Of a stretch of 64,000 nt of DNA, positions 1 to 7,646 are shown in pieces. Below the pieces are notes generated by a model. The model did not search any database and was not told the origin of the DNA. It was given only the letters and a program-made list of their open reading frames with translations. The position numbers and the translations under genes are program-made. The stretch is from Cellulomonas telluris. GTDB lineage: Bacteria; Actinomycetota; Actinomycetes; Actinomycetales; Cellulomonadaceae. The stretch spans positions 744,001 to 808,000 of the forward strand of contig NZ_QXFN01000001.1 of the NCBI RefSeq assembly GCF_004886325.1, given 5' to 3'. Numbering within the stretch: position 1 is the first letter of the stretch; each line of letters opens with the position of its first letter.

Positions 1-1
1 C

Positions 2-52
2 CGCACGACGCTGGTCACCCAGATCGGGCGGATCACGGCGCCGCTGCGCTGA
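2..52 (+). CDS. 3' end of a gene that begins outside the window
   Basis: An open frame enters from the left edge and stops at TGA 50-52, giving sixteen C-terminal residues ending ITAPLR. A long hairpin starts about 30 bases after the stop, which fits a gene end. The product cannot be identified from so little. Confidence 0.5.
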   Translation, partial: RTTLVTQIGRITAPLR

Positions 53-82
53 GGCCACCGCGGCAGACGCCGCACCGGCAGC

Positions 83-135
83 GACCCCGGAGGTCCTGCG
101 TCCGCCCGAACGGCGGGCGCAGGACGTCCGGGGTC
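83..135. terminator. Long bidirectional hairpin terminator
   Basis: Arms at 83-106 and 112-135 pair over 24 bases with two mismatches around a 5-base loop. It lies between the gene entering from the left and the convergent gene ending at 166, so it probably stops transcription from both sides. There is no T tract, as is usual at this GC content. Confidence 0.75.
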
Positions 136-165
136 GTCCGCGTACCGGGCACCCGTGGGCGCCGG

Positions 166-909
166 TCAGCGGGGGAGGGCCGTGACCAGCGCGACGGTGA
201 GGAGGGTCGCCGCGGGGACCAGGAGCGCGGCCACCCAGGCCAGCCGCCGTGCACGCCGGGCGTCGGCCTCGGCCTGCTCCCGCGTGCGGCCCGGCGCCAC
301 CAGCAGGTCGCCCTGCCGCCGCCCGCGCAGCAGGGACGCCGACCCCGTCGCGAGCAGCGCGAGCCCGACGACCGCGAACGGCACGGGCGTGACGGTCAGG
401 GCGGTGGCCGGCAGCAGCGCGATCGCCAGGGCCGACACGGCCACCGGCACCAGGCCGGCGAGGAACGCACGCCACCCGCGCAGCCGCATCAGCCCCCGGA
501 CGACCGTCCCGGGCGCGGCGGCCACGGCGGCGGCGAGGGCCGTCGCCACGAGCACGGTGGTGGCCGCGCCCGCCGTGAGCGAGAGCTCCTCCCCCCGCAG
601 CCACGGCGGCACGGACCAGACCGTCGCGACGACGCCACCGACCTGCACGAGCGCCCCGACCCCGTCCCGCAGCGGGCTGCGGCGGGGCGCCGGCACGGCG
701 ACCGCCTCCGCCAGCGTCGCCGCGTACGCCGCGGGGTCGCCGAACGCCGTCGCGGCGTCCTGCCCGGAGTCCCGGCAGTGCGCCTCGACGTCGGCGAGCG
801 CACCGCCGATGGTCGTGCCGGGGACGTCCCGCAGCCGCAGCTCGAGCACGAGGCGCTCGCGCCAGGCCGGGTCGACGTGCGGGGCGATGGCGCGGGGGTC
901 GCTGGTCAT
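166..909 (-). CDS. HAAS-domain membrane protein, copy 2
   Basis: A 247-residue protein. The first ~75 residues are soluble and of HAAS/DUF1700 type (APHVDPAWRERLVLELRLRD, then a DVEAHC stretch and AFGDPAAYAATLAEA). The rest holds about five hydrophobic helices. HAAS domains usually sit beside PadR regulators and are thought to pass signals to membrane partners. Here it is the third gene after padR and its neighbour (966-1715), to which its N-terminal half is clearly paralogous; the C-terminal membrane halves have diverged. The ATG at 909 is chosen because the HAAS domain begins there; the open frame runs further but only as antisense noise. Substrate or partner unknown. Confidence 0.75.
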   Translation of the reverse strand: MTSDPRAIAPHVDPAWRERLVLELRLRDVPGTTIGGALADVEAHCRDSGQDAATAFGDPAAYAATLAEAVAVPAPRRSPLRDGVGALVQVGGVVATVWSVPPWLRGEELSLTAGAATTVLVATALAAAVAAAPGTVVRGLMRLRGWRAFLAGLVPVAVSALAIALLPATALTVTPVPFAVVGLALLATGSASLLRGRRQGDLLVAPGRTREQAEADARRARRLAWVAALLVPAATLLTVALVTALPR

Positions 910-965
910 CGGGGCCTCCGGGGTGGGCGACGAGGGGAGGTGAGGAGGGTGACGCGCGCGCCGGG

Positions 966-1715
966 TCAGGGGCGCGGCGCGACGCTGAGGGCGACCACCA
1001 GGACGGCGGTCACGAGCCACGCGCCCCACAGGTGCGCGTACGCGAGCAGGCGGAACCACCACGGCGTCGGCCCGGACGCGTCCGCGCCGTCGGGGGAGCG
1101 CACGGGGTCCCCGGAGAGGCTCTCCTGGAGCGTCACCGTGAGGACCGTGCCGGTGACGAGCAGCGCGAGGCCGAGCCCGGTCAGCGGTGGCGCGGGCAGG
1201 GCGACCGACGCGTCCCGCGCGAGGAGCGCCACGCCGACCGCCAGGCCGGGGACGAGGAGGGACACGAGGACCACGCGCCACACCGAGGCGTCGAACAGGT
1301 ACCGCAGCACGGGCGTCGGCCACCGCGTGATCGCGACCATCACGGCGCCGAGCAGGACCACGACCACGACCGCGGACAGGTGCACGTCCGCCGTCTCGCC
1401 CCGCAGCCAGGCGACCGCACCGGTGGTGGTCGCCACCATGCCCAGGGTCTCCACGGCCGCCGGCACGACGGTGCGCACCGGCACCGGCTCGTCGTCGCGC
1501 CGGCCCGCCGCCTCGGCGAGCGCGACGCCGTACGCGCGGGCGTCGCCGAACGCCTCCTGCGCGCTCTGCCCGGAGTCGAGGCAGTACGCCTCGACCTCGG
1601 CGAGGGCGGCGCCGATCGCGTCGCCCGGCACGTCGTGCAGGCGCAGCTCGAGGACCAGGTCCTCACGCCAGGCGGCGTCGACGTGGGGGGCGAAGGTCGC
1701 GGGGTCCTGGCTCAT
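966..1715 (-). CDS. HAAS-domain membrane protein, copy 1
   Basis: A 249-residue protein with a soluble HAAS-like head (FAPHVDAAWREDLVLELRLH, EVEAYCLDSGQ) and about five membrane helices ending in a helix close to the C-terminus. Its ATG overlaps the stop of the PadR gene by four bases (ATGA), so the two are translationally coupled. The neighbour at 166-909 is a tandem paralogue 56 bases downstream. The known PadR-HAAS association suggests that the regulator and membrane sensor or inhibitor work together, but no transporter genes accompany them here. Confidence 0.75.
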   Translation of the reverse strand: MSQDPATFAPHVDAAWREDLVLELRLHDVPGDAIGAALAEVEAYCLDSGQSAQEAFGDARAYGVALAEAAGRRDDEPVPVRTVVPAAVETLGMVATTTGAVAWLRGETADVHLSAVVVVVLLGAVMVAITRWPTPVLRYLFDASVWRVVLVSLLVPGLAVGVALLARDASVALPAPPLTGLGLALLVTGTVLTVTLQESLSGDPVRSPDGADASGPTPWWFRLLAYAHLWGAWLVTAVLVVALSVAPRP

Positions 1716-2095
1716 CGGGGCACCTCCGTGCCGGTCACGAACGCGCGGGTCAGGTCGGCGAAGCGGGCCCACTCGGCGGCGTCGCGGCCGAGCCGGGCGC
1801 GGCCGTCGTCGGTGAGCTCGTAGTACTTGCGTCCGGGGCCGCCCTCGCCGGGGCGCCACTCCTCGAGCACGAGGCCGGCGGTGTGCAGGCGGCCGAGCAG
1901 CGGGTAGAGCGTGCCGCCCTTGACCTCGCCGAGGCCGGCGGCGTCGAGCCGCTGGGCGATGTCGTAGCCGTAGGTGGGGCCGTCGGCCAGGACCCGCAGC
2001 ACGCAGAGCGTGAGGACGCCGCGCAGCCACTCGCCCGGCCAGTCGGCCGTGGGCACGCCGCCGGGGGCGGGGGCGGTGGGGCGGGTCGTGGGCAC
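1712..2095 (-). CDS. PadR-family transcriptional regulator
   Basis: A 127-residue winged-helix protein with the PadR core LRGVLTLCVLRVLADGPTYG, then GGTLYPLLGRLHTAGL in the recognition helix and wing region, then KYYELTDDG. PadR proteins repress by binding palindromes near their own promoter. The GTG at 2095 is preferred over the GTG at 2128, because the longer version would place a clean palindrome (2098-2118) inside the coding region and would add eleven residues with no family similarity. Neither start has a strong ribosome site, so the mRNA may be leaderless. It leads an operon with two HAAS-type membrane proteins. Confidence 0.85.
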   Translation of the reverse strand: MPTTRPTAPAPGGVPTADWPGEWLRGVLTLCVLRVLADGPTYGYDIAQRLDAAGLGEVKGGTLYPLLGRLHTAGLVLEEWRPGEGGPGRKYYELTDDGRARLGRDAAEWARFADLTRAFVTGTEVPR

Positions 2096-2097
2096 GG

Positions 2098-2118
2098 CTA
2101 GACAGTACGCCTGACTAG
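2098..2118. promoter_or_regulatory. Probable PadR autoregulatory operator
   Basis: An inverted repeat with arms CTAGNCAG and CTGNCTAG around a 5-base centre, just upstream of the preferred GTG start of the PadR gene. It is AT-richer than its surroundings. Binding by the PadR product is an inference from position and symmetry. Confidence 0.6.
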
Positions 2119-2190
2119 ATCGCCGCACAACCTAGGTGTGCGCGTGGGGCTGCGGACCTGCTGCGCCGTGGCGCGGTGCCGGAACGCCAC

Positions 2191-2222
2191 GAGGGCGCCC
2201 CGGCCGAAGCCGGGACGCCCTC
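2191..2222 (-). terminator. Terminator of the cold-shock gene
   Basis: GAGGGCG and CCGGC arms pair around a CGAA tetraloop with a single one-base bulge, 20 bases past the stop of the cold-shock gene. Confidence 0.8.
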
Positions 2223-2242
2223 GTGATGAGCTGTGGTGTCGC

Positions 2243-2446
2243 TCAGACAGGCTGCACGTTCGACGCCTGCGGGCCCTTCGGGCCCTGCTGCACGTCGAAC
2301 TGCACGCGCTGGTTCTCCTCGAGCGAGCGGTAGCCGCTCGACTGGATGGCCGAGTAGTGGACGAAGACGTCAGCGCCGCCGTCCTCGGGGGCGATGAAGC
2401 CGAAGCCCTTCTCGGCGTTGAACCACTTCACGATGCCAGTGGGCAT
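2243..2446 (-). CDS. cspA: Cold-shock protein of the CspA family
   Basis: A 67-residue single-domain OB-fold RNA chaperone, full family length. RNP1 (KGFGFI) is at residues 13-18 and RNP2 (VFVHYSAI) at about 27-34. The start [18 protein letters not shown] is typical of actinobacterial CspA. A strong ribosome site (GAGGAGA, 2452-2458) precedes the ATG. The nearest candidate -10 box (2586-2591) would give a leader of about 130 bases, in keeping with the long 5' leaders through which cold-shock genes are often controlled. It is monocistronic with its own terminator. Confidence 0.97.
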   Translation of the reverse strand: MPTGIVKWFNAEKGFGFIAPEDGGADVFVHYSAIQSSGYRSLEENQRVQFDVQQGPKGPQASNVQPV

Positions 2447-2585
2447 GGTGTTCTCCTCATGCGGGTTGGTACGACCCCGACGACCGGGACCGGTGAATCA
2501 CGGCGTCGTCGTCCGCTCCGGAGAACGAGAGACCCCACGGCGGTACCGTCGGGCCGACAAGCGATGCACTGCGACTACGGCGACC

Positions 2586-2591
2586 ACCCTA
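2586..2591 (-). promoter_or_regulatory. Candidate -10 box for cspA
   Basis: TAGGGT on the minus strand. It would start a ~130-base untranslated leader for the cold-shock gene. Confidence 0.4.
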
Positions 2592-2704
2592 GCCGCCCCG
2601 GCGGCGCGGAGCGAGTGAGAAATCGGTCATCTTCGCCGCGGACGGTGCACGTCGGGGTGAACGGGGCGTCCGCCGGCCCCCGACGGCGTGCCACGCTGAG
2701 GCCC

Positions 2705-3706
2705 ATGGACGAGCCCGCACAGGCACCCTCCGGATCCGTCGGCGACGTCCCGGGCGTCCGGGTCGGGCACGCGCAGCGCGTCGGGGAGGGGTGGCTCACG
2801 GGCGTCACCGTCGTGCTGCCCCCGCCGGGGACCGTGGGCGGCGTGGACGTCCGCGGCGGAGGTCCCGGGACGCACGAGACCGACGCCCTCGACCCGCGGA
2901 CGCTGGTCCCCACGGTCGACGCGGTGGTGCTCACCGGCGGCAGCGCGTTCGGTCTGGTCGCCGCCCACGGTGCGCAGCGGTGGCTCGCGGAGCAGGGGCG
3001 CGGGTTCCCCGTGTCGGACGTGCCGGGCGAGGTCGTGCCGATCGTGCCCGCGGCGGCCGTGTTCGACCTGGGCCGCGGGGGCGTCTTCGGCCACCACCCG
3101 GACGTCGCCATGGGCTGGGCGGCGGCCGCGGCGGCCGGTGCCGCGGAGCCGGGTGCGGACGTCACCCGGGGCACGGTCGGTGCCGGGACGGGCGCCGCGC
3201 TGGCGGGCGGGCGCTGGAAGGGCGGCGTGGGGACGGCGTCCGTGCGCCTGGACGAGCTCGGGGTGGTCGTCGGCGCGCTCGTCGTGGTGAACGCGGCAGG
3301 GGCGCCGCTCGGGCTCGGCGCACCGGCGTCGGCACCCGGCGGCCCGCTGGGGCCGGACGGTGCACCGCGCGTGACCGCGCTGCCCGGGGAGGCGCTGAAC
3401 ACGACGCTCGCCGTGGTGGCCACCGACGCCGCGCTCGACCCCGCGGAGACGTCACGCACGGCCACCGCCGCCCACGACGGCTTCGCGCGCGCCCTCGACC
3501 CCGTGCACACGCTCGCGGACGGCGACACGGTGTTCTCGCTCGCCACGGGCGCCGTCGCGCTGCCCGCCGAGCGCCCCGCCCGCGTCGCCGCGCTCGTGGC
3601 GGTGCAGGCCGCGGCGGCGACGGCCGTGCGCGCCGCGGTCGAGGACGCGGTGCGGTCCGCGTCCGGCGTCCGGACGTCCGCCGTGCACCTGCCGTCGTGG
3701 TGCTGA
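2705..3706 (+). CDS. P1-family (S58, DmpA-like) peptidase
   Basis: A 333-residue protein of the DmpA/S58 fold (Ntn-like, self-processing aminopeptidases; the mycobacterial relative is Rv1333). Family hallmarks are the N-terminal GDVPGVRVGHAQ, the TGGSAFGL segment (78-84) and RGTVGAGTGA (155-164). By family analogy the chain should be cleaved just before Thr157, exposing it as nucleophile. It is cytoplasmic with no signal peptide. The ATG at 2705 begins directly at the family's conserved N-terminus. It stands alone, convergent with the DinB gene. The natural substrate is unknown. Confidence 0.88.
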   Translation: MDEPAQAPSGSVGDVPGVRVGHAQRVGEGWLTGVTVVLPPPGTVGGVDVRGGGPGTHETDALDPRTLVPTVDAVVLTGGSAFGLVAAHGAQRWLAEQGRGFPVSDVPGEVVPIVPAAAVFDLGRGGVFGHHPDVAMGWAAAAAAGAAEPGADVTRGTVGAGTGAALAGGRWKGGVGTASVRLDELGVVVGALVVVNAAGAPLGLGAPASAPGGPLGPDGAPRVTALPGEALNTTLAVVATDAALDPAETSRTATAAHDGFARALDPVHTLADGDTVFSLATGAVALPAERPARVAALVAVQAAAATAVRAAVEDAVRSASGVRTSAVHLPSWC

Positions 3707-3710
3707 GGCC

Positions 3711-4220
3711 TCAGCCCGCCCGGTCCAGGAGCCCGCGCACGTAGGCCGCCTGCCCGACGTGCTGCAGGTCGTCCGCCAGGATGCTCACGAGCCGGACGCC
3801 GAGCGTGACGGGCGGGTCCCAGTCCTCGTCGACGACGACGTCGAGGTCGTCGTCGGTGAGCCGCTCGAGGTAGGCGAGCGTCGCCGCGGTCGCGGCGTCG
3901 AGGTAGCCGAGCAGCAGGTCGGCGGGTGCCCGCACCTGCCCGACCTCCTCCGGCGACTGCCCGTACCCGGTCGCCGCGTCCTCGAACGGCAGGCCGAGGC
4001 GCTCCGCCCAGCCCTGGGAGGTCCAGACCTCCTCGACGCCGGCGAGCGGGGCGACCTGCGCGTCCTGGACGCGCGCGAGGTGCCACACGAGCCACGCGAG
4101 CGTGTTCGCCCGCGGGTCCGGCCGGCGGGTCAGCAGCTCCTCGTCCGCGCCGTCGAGCACGGCCCGTACCTCGTCGCCGATCCGCCCGAACCCGTCCGCC
4201 AGCAGCTGTGCCGAGCGCAT
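3711..4220 (-). CDS. DinB/mycothiol-transferase-like protein
   Basis: A 169-residue four-helix-bundle protein of the DinB/DUF664 group. Potential metal-binding histidines are seen in LVWHLARVQD (about residues 49-53) and DDLQHVGQAAYVRG near the C-terminus. Relatives include mycothiol-dependent transferases and bacillithiol transferase-like enzymes, typical of actinobacterial stress and detoxification genes. Transcribed away from the CPBP protease gene across an AT-rich spacer. A TAGCGT -10 box lies about 50 bases upstream. Confidence 0.85.
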   Translation of the reverse strand: MRSAQLLADGFGRIGDEVRAVLDGADEELLTRRPDPRANTLAWLVWHLARVQDAQVAPLAGVEEVWTSQGWAERLGLPFEDAATGYGQSPEEVGQVRAPADLLLGYLDAATAATLAYLERLTDDDLDVVVDEDWDPPVTLGVRLVSILADDLQHVGQAAYVRGLLDRAG

Positions 4221-4269
4221 CGCGCCTCCCGCGTGTCGTCCCCTCCCCGCCGTCGCGGGGTGCTCCTCG

Positions 4270-4275
4270 ACGCTA
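4270..4275 (-). promoter_or_regulatory. Candidate -10 box for the DinB gene
   Basis: TAGCGT on the minus strand. The surrounding 15 bases (4269-4283) are identical to 6306-6320 in front of the SDR gene, at the same distance from the start codon. Confidence 0.5.
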
Positions 4276-4314
4276 CGGAGCGGGACCCGGCCGTGCACCC
4301 CGAGCGACGACTGT

Positions 4315-4333
4315 TTGATAACATCTATAACAA
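4315..4333. promoter_or_regulatory. AT-rich palindrome in the divergent promoter region
   Basis: TTGNTA-N7-TANCAA symmetry inside a ~24-base stretch that is strikingly AT-rich for this genome, 41 bases before the CPBP gene and upstream of the divergent DinB gene. It could be an operator for an unlinked regulator, a promoter element, or both. Confidence 0.5.
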
Positions 4334-4373
4334 GCGCTGGGATGCGCGACGGACCGACCCCCGGGAGCCCGCC

Positions 4374-5387
4374 ATGACCGACCCCGCCCACGTCCCACCG
4401 GCGCAGCACGCCGTGGCCCCGGCCGCCGCTGCCCCCGCCGCTGCCCCGGCCGACCCCTGGCCCACGCGTGTGCCCCGGGCCGCCGTCACGACGTTCGTGC
4501 TGGTCGCGTGCGCCCTGGCCTGGCTCGTCGCGCTGCCGCTGTGGACGGGCGACGGCCTGGCGTCCCCGCTGTTCCCGGTGCTCGCCGTCCTGGTGATGTG
4601 GACGCCGGCCGCCGCGGTCCTCGTCGTCACGCTCGTGCAGAAGGTGCCCGCCCGCGACCGGCTGCGCGCGCTCGGCGTGCGGCCGCTGCGGCCGCTGCGG
4701 CGGACGCTCGGGCTCACGGCGCTCGGCCTCGTCGCGCCCGTCGTGCTCGTCGCCGCGGTGACCCTGCTGGCCGGCGCCCTCGGTCTCGTGCGGCTGGACC
4801 TCACCGGGTTCTCCGGGTTCGCCGAGCAGGTCGAGGGGACGCTGCCCGCGGGGGCCGAGCTGCCGCCCGTGGGCGTGCTCGTCGCCGCCCAGCTCGTCGC
4901 GATCCCGTTCGGCGCCCTCGTCAACAGCCTCGCCGCGCTCGGCGAGGAGGTCGGCTGGCGCGGGTGGCTGCTGCCGGCGCTGCTGCCGCTCGGCACGTGG
5001 CCGGCCCTGCTCGTCTCCGGCGCGGTGTGGGGTCTGTGGCACGCGCCGCTGATCCTGCTCGGCTACAACTTCGGGCGCCCCGACGTCGTCGGCGTGCTGC
5101 TCATGGTCGGCGGCTGCGTCGCCTGGGGCGTGCTGCTCGGGTGGCTGCGCCTGCGCAGCGGGTCGCTGTGGCCGCCCGTCGTGGCGCACGGTGCGCTCAA
5201 CGCCGTCGCCGGGCTGGTGGCGGTCCTCGTCGCCGCGGGCGAGACGCCCGACATGGCGGTCGTCGGGCCGCTCGGGCTGGTCGCGTGGGGCGTCCTCGCG
5301 GTCGTCGCCGTCGTCCTCGTCGCGACCGGGCAGCTCGCGCGGCGACCCGCCGGGGGCACCGTGCGCACGACGGCGCCCACGCGCTGA
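4374..5387 (+). CDS. CPBP-family intramembrane metalloprotease
   Basis: A 337-residue membrane protein with about eight helices and an Ala/Pro-rich N-terminal tail. The CAAX-protease/ABI (Rce1-like) active-site motifs are complete: EEVGWR at 191-196, His223 in LWHAP, and HGALN at 272-276. Such proteases cleave within or next to the membrane; bacterial examples process peptides or anti-sigma factors or confer bacteriocin self-immunity, but the substrate here is unknown. Its own AT-rich promoter region is shared with the divergent DinB gene. Confidence 0.9.
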   Translation: MTDPAHVPPAQHAVAPAAAAPAAAPADPWPTRVPRAAVTTFVLVACALAWLVALPLWTGDGLASPLFPVLAVLVMWTPAAAVLVVTLVQKVPARDRLRALGVRPLRPLRRTLGLTALGLVAPVVLVAAVTLLAGALGLVRLDLTGFSGFAEQVEGTLPAGAELPPVGVLVAAQLVAIPFGALVNSLAALGEEVGWRGWLLPALLPLGTWPALLVSGAVWGLWHAPLILLGYNFGRPDVVGVLLMVGGCVAWGVLLGWLRLRSGSLWPPVVAHGALNAVAGLVAVLVAAGETPDMAVVGPLGLVAWGVLAVVAVVLVATGQLARRPAGGTVRTTAPTR

Positions 5388-5400
5388 GGGCGCCCGGACG

Positions 5401-6258
5401 TCAGGCGACCAGGTGCTCGCTGCGCTCCCACAGGACGCGCGCGAGCACCGGGTCGTCCGCCCGGCGGTTCACGCGGGCGATGCGGCCGTCGGCCCAGTAC
5501 TGCCCCGAGGGCCAGTCGACCCTCGGCCGTCCGTCGGCCAGGCGCACGAGGTCGCGCGCGCCCACCTCGGGCGTGCGCAGGAGGCGCTTGCCCAGCGACG
5601 AGCGGTAGAACCAGCCGAACAGGTCCGTCGACGTCCCGGCGAAGCTCGTGGCGACGCCGCCGGGGTGCACCGCCGCCGACGCGAGCCCGGCGCCGTGGTA
5701 CCGGCGGTGCAGCTCGCGCGTGAACAGGACGTTCGCGAGCTTGGCGTCGCCGTAGGCGCGGAACGGCACGTAGCGGCGCGTGTCCGCCGGGCCGCCGAGG
5801 ACGGCCGCCTCGTCCACGGTCAGGCGCGAGGTCTTGTGCGCCGTGCTCGACGTCGTGACGACCGCACCGCCCACGGACAGCAGCCGGTCGAGCAGCAGGC
5901 GGGTGAGCAGGAACGGCGCCAGGTGGTCGACCTGGAACGTCGTCTCGAGCCCGTCCTCCGTGAGGACGCGCTCCGGGAAGAGGCCGCCGGCGTTGTTCAC
6001 CAGCACGTCGATGCGCGGGTGCGCCGCGAGCAGGCGGTCGGCGAGGTCGCGCACCTGGTCCAGGTGCGCGAAGTCCGCGAGGTACGCGGGCCCGCCGACC
6101 TCGTCGGCCACGCGCCGCGTGCGCTCCGGGTCCCGGCCGACGACGACGACGTCGTGACCGCGGGCGGCGAGGGCGCCCGCCGCCGCGGCGCCGATCCCGT
6201 CGCTCGCACCCGTGACCACGACCGTGCGCCGTCCGGGGTGCTGCGCGTCCTGGGTCAT
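5401..6258 (-). CDS. Short-chain dehydrogenase/reductase
   Basis: A 285-residue NAD(P)-dependent oxidoreductase. The Rossmann glycine motif TGASDGIG is at 16-23, NNAG at 88-91, the catalytic serine at about 137-138, and YGDAK (Tyr169, Lys173) completes the active site. Length and C-terminus resemble retinol dehydrogenase-like SDRs. The substrate cannot be read from sequence. It is convergent with the CPBP gene (13 bases apart). Its -10 box overlaps the stop codon of the upstream acetyltransferase gene. Confidence 0.9.
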   Translation of the reverse strand: MTQDAQHPGRRTVVVTGASDGIGAAAAGALAARGHDVVVVGRDPERTRRVADEVGGPAYLADFAHLDQVRDLADRLLAAHPRIDVLVNNAGGLFPERVLTEDGLETTFQVDHLAPFLLTRLLLDRLLSVGGAVVTTSSTAHKTSRLTVDEAAVLGGPADTRRYVPFRAYGDAKLANVLFTRELHRRYHGAGLASAAVHPGGVATSFAGTSTDLFGWFYRSSLGKRLLRTPEVGARDLVRLADGRPRVDWPSGQYWADGRIARVNRRADDPVLARVLWERSEHLVA

Positions 6259-6306
6259 GCCTGCTCCTCGGTGCGGTGGTGCCGCGCGGCGGCGCCGGCG
6301 CTCGTG

Positions 6307-6312
6307 ACGCTA
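6307..6312 (-). promoter_or_regulatory. Candidate -10 box for the SDR gene
   Basis: TAGCGT on the minus strand; its TAG is the stop codon of the upstream acetyltransferase gene. Sequence and spacing copy the element before the DinB gene. Confidence 0.5.
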
Positions 6313-6753
6313 CGGAGCGGTGCGCGTCCCCGCGACCCGGGCGGGACGCACCAGGGCCGTGGCGTCGGGCGGGGCGAAGCCGAACCGCTCGTACAGGCCG
6401 TGCGCGTCCTGGGTGAACAGGACCCAGCGCAGGCGGGCACCCGGTCCCTCGTCGATCATCCGGCGCACCAGACGCTTGCCCAGGCCGTGACCGCGGTGCC
6501 CCGCCACGACGAACACGTCGGCGAGGTACGCGAAGCGCACGCCGTCGGACACGGCGCGCGCGAAGCCGACCTGCGTCCCGTCGGGCGCGTACGCGCCGAC
6601 CACGCGCCACGCGACGCGGACCTGCTCCTCGACCTCCGCACGTGTGCGGTCCCGGCCCCAGTACGCCTCCTGCGAGAGGAACGCCCAGACGACGTCGAGG
6701 TCGAGGCGGGCCGGGTCGTCGTCGACCACGTACCCGTCGTCGGCCGGCTCCAC
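6310..6753 (-). CDS. GNAT-family N-acetyltransferase
   Basis: A 147-residue GNAT. The acetyl-CoA loop is GHRGHGLGKRLV, preceded by the beta-4 strand ADVFVVAG and followed by GLYERFGF near the end, the usual GNAT order. The GTG start follows the stop of the preceding gene after one base (TGACGTG), so it is probably translated by coupling. The acceptor substrate is unknown. Confidence 0.88.
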   Translation of the reverse strand: MEPADDGYVVDDDPARLDLDVVWAFLSQEAYWGRDRTRAEVEEQVRVAWRVVGAYAPDGTQVGFARAVSDGVRFAYLADVFVVAGHRGHGLGKRLVRRMIDEGPGARLRWVLFTQDAHGLYERFGFAPPDATALVRPARVAGTRTAP

Positions 6754-6754
6754 G

Positions 6755-7240
6755 TCAGGCGACGGAGGCGAGCAGCCGGATCCGCTCGCCCAGCGCCACG
6801 TCGTCGACGCGCGGGGTGACCCCGCGGCCGGCGGGCAGGAACGACGTGACGAGCGGGCCCAGGCGGTCGAGGTCGACGTCGACGAGCGTGGCACCGCCCT
6901 CCGAGCGGGCCGTCGCGACGCCGCCGGGCAGCTTCGCGAGCTGGTTGCGCACGGCGTCCGTGACGAACGACGAGAGGTCCATGCGCAGCGTCGGGTGCTG
7001 CGCCACCACGGCGACCTGCCACGTGCGTCCGGTGACGCCACGGTCCTCCACCCGCACGTCCACCGGGCCGGCGAGGCGGGTGGCCATGCGCACGGCCCCC
7101 GGCACGCCCGGGAGCTCGTGCACGGCCACCGAGGCCTGCACGGTGCTGCCGGACCCGCGCACGTCCCGTACGGCCGCGGGCAGGACGTCGGCGGCGCGGG
7201 CGAGGACGAGGGCCTCGTCGAGGGCGAGGGAGAGCTCCAT
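6755..7240 (-). CDS. Uncharacterised 161-residue protein
   Basis: I do not recognise a named family. It has no signal peptide or membrane helix; alternating hydrophobic strands (VQASVAVHEL, WQVAVVAQ, TLVDVDLDRL) suggest a mostly beta, cytoplasmic fold, and the SFLPAGRGVTPRVDDVALGERIRLL end looks like a small globular domain. It begins an apparent two-gene unit with the GNAT gene. A TAGCCT -10 box ends seven bases before the ATG, so the mRNA is probably leaderless. Confidence 0.65.
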   Translation of the reverse strand: MELSLALDEALVLARAADVLPAAVRDVRGSGSTVQASVAVHELPGVPGAVRMATRLAGPVDVRVEDRGVTGRTWQVAVVAQHPTLRMDLSSFVTDAVRNQLAKLPGGVATARSEGGATLVDVDLDRLGPLVTSFLPAGRGVTPRVDDVALGERIRLLASVA

Positions 7241-7247
7241 GCGCCCC

Positions 7248-7253
7248 AGGCTA
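7248..7253 (-). promoter_or_regulatory. -10 box of a probable leaderless promoter
   Basis: TAGCCT on the minus strand, seven bases before the ATG at 7240. Confidence 0.45.
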
Positions 7254-7287
7254 CGGGCGTGGACGGGCGCCCACCTGCGGGGGCCGC

Positions 7288-7578
7288 TCAGACGTCGAGC
7301 AGGCGGACGGCGACCGGCACGGTGTCGCCCGGGCCGACGCCCGCCGCGGTCCGCACGGCCTTCTTCACGGGGAGCACGAACGTCCCGCGGGTCTTGTCGG
7401 GGAAGAAGGAGGTCCGCCACGTGGTCGGGCCCAGCGTCACCTCGACCCGCACGGAGCCGAAGCCGCCCTGCCGCCCGCGCGTGAGCTCGTCGACCTCGTC
7501 GGCCACGTCGAACGGCACGGCGGCGAACACCCAGGCGTTCTCCTGGAAGAGCGGGGCGTCGAACGCGAACTCGGCCAC
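7288..7578 (-). CDS. DUF1905-family protein
   Basis: A 96-residue small beta-barrel-type protein with the DUF1905 pattern: WVFAAVPFDVADEV near the start, then GFGSVRVEVTLGPTTWRTSFF, then FVLPVKKAVRTAAGVGPGD at the end. The family is often fused to or found near YdeI-type proteins; its biochemical role is unknown. GTG start with a TAGCGT box six bases upstream, again suggesting a leaderless message. A second DUF1905 protein lies at 43439-43690. Confidence 0.85.
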   Translation of the reverse strand: MAEFAFDAPLFQENAWVFAAVPFDVADEVDELTRGRQGGFGSVRVEVTLGPTTWRTSFFPDKTRGTFVLPVKKAVRTAAGVGPGDTVPVAVRLLDV

Positions 7579-7584
7579 GCGCGG

Positions 7585-7590
7585 ACGCTA
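7585..7590 (-). promoter_or_regulatory. -10 box of a probable leaderless promoter
   Basis: TAGCGT on the minus strand, six bases before the GTG at 7578. Confidence 0.45.
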
Positions 7591-7646
7591 GCGCGCCGGG
7601 CCGACACCGCGGTGCCGGCCCGGCGGGCGTGCCCGGGACGGGCTCG

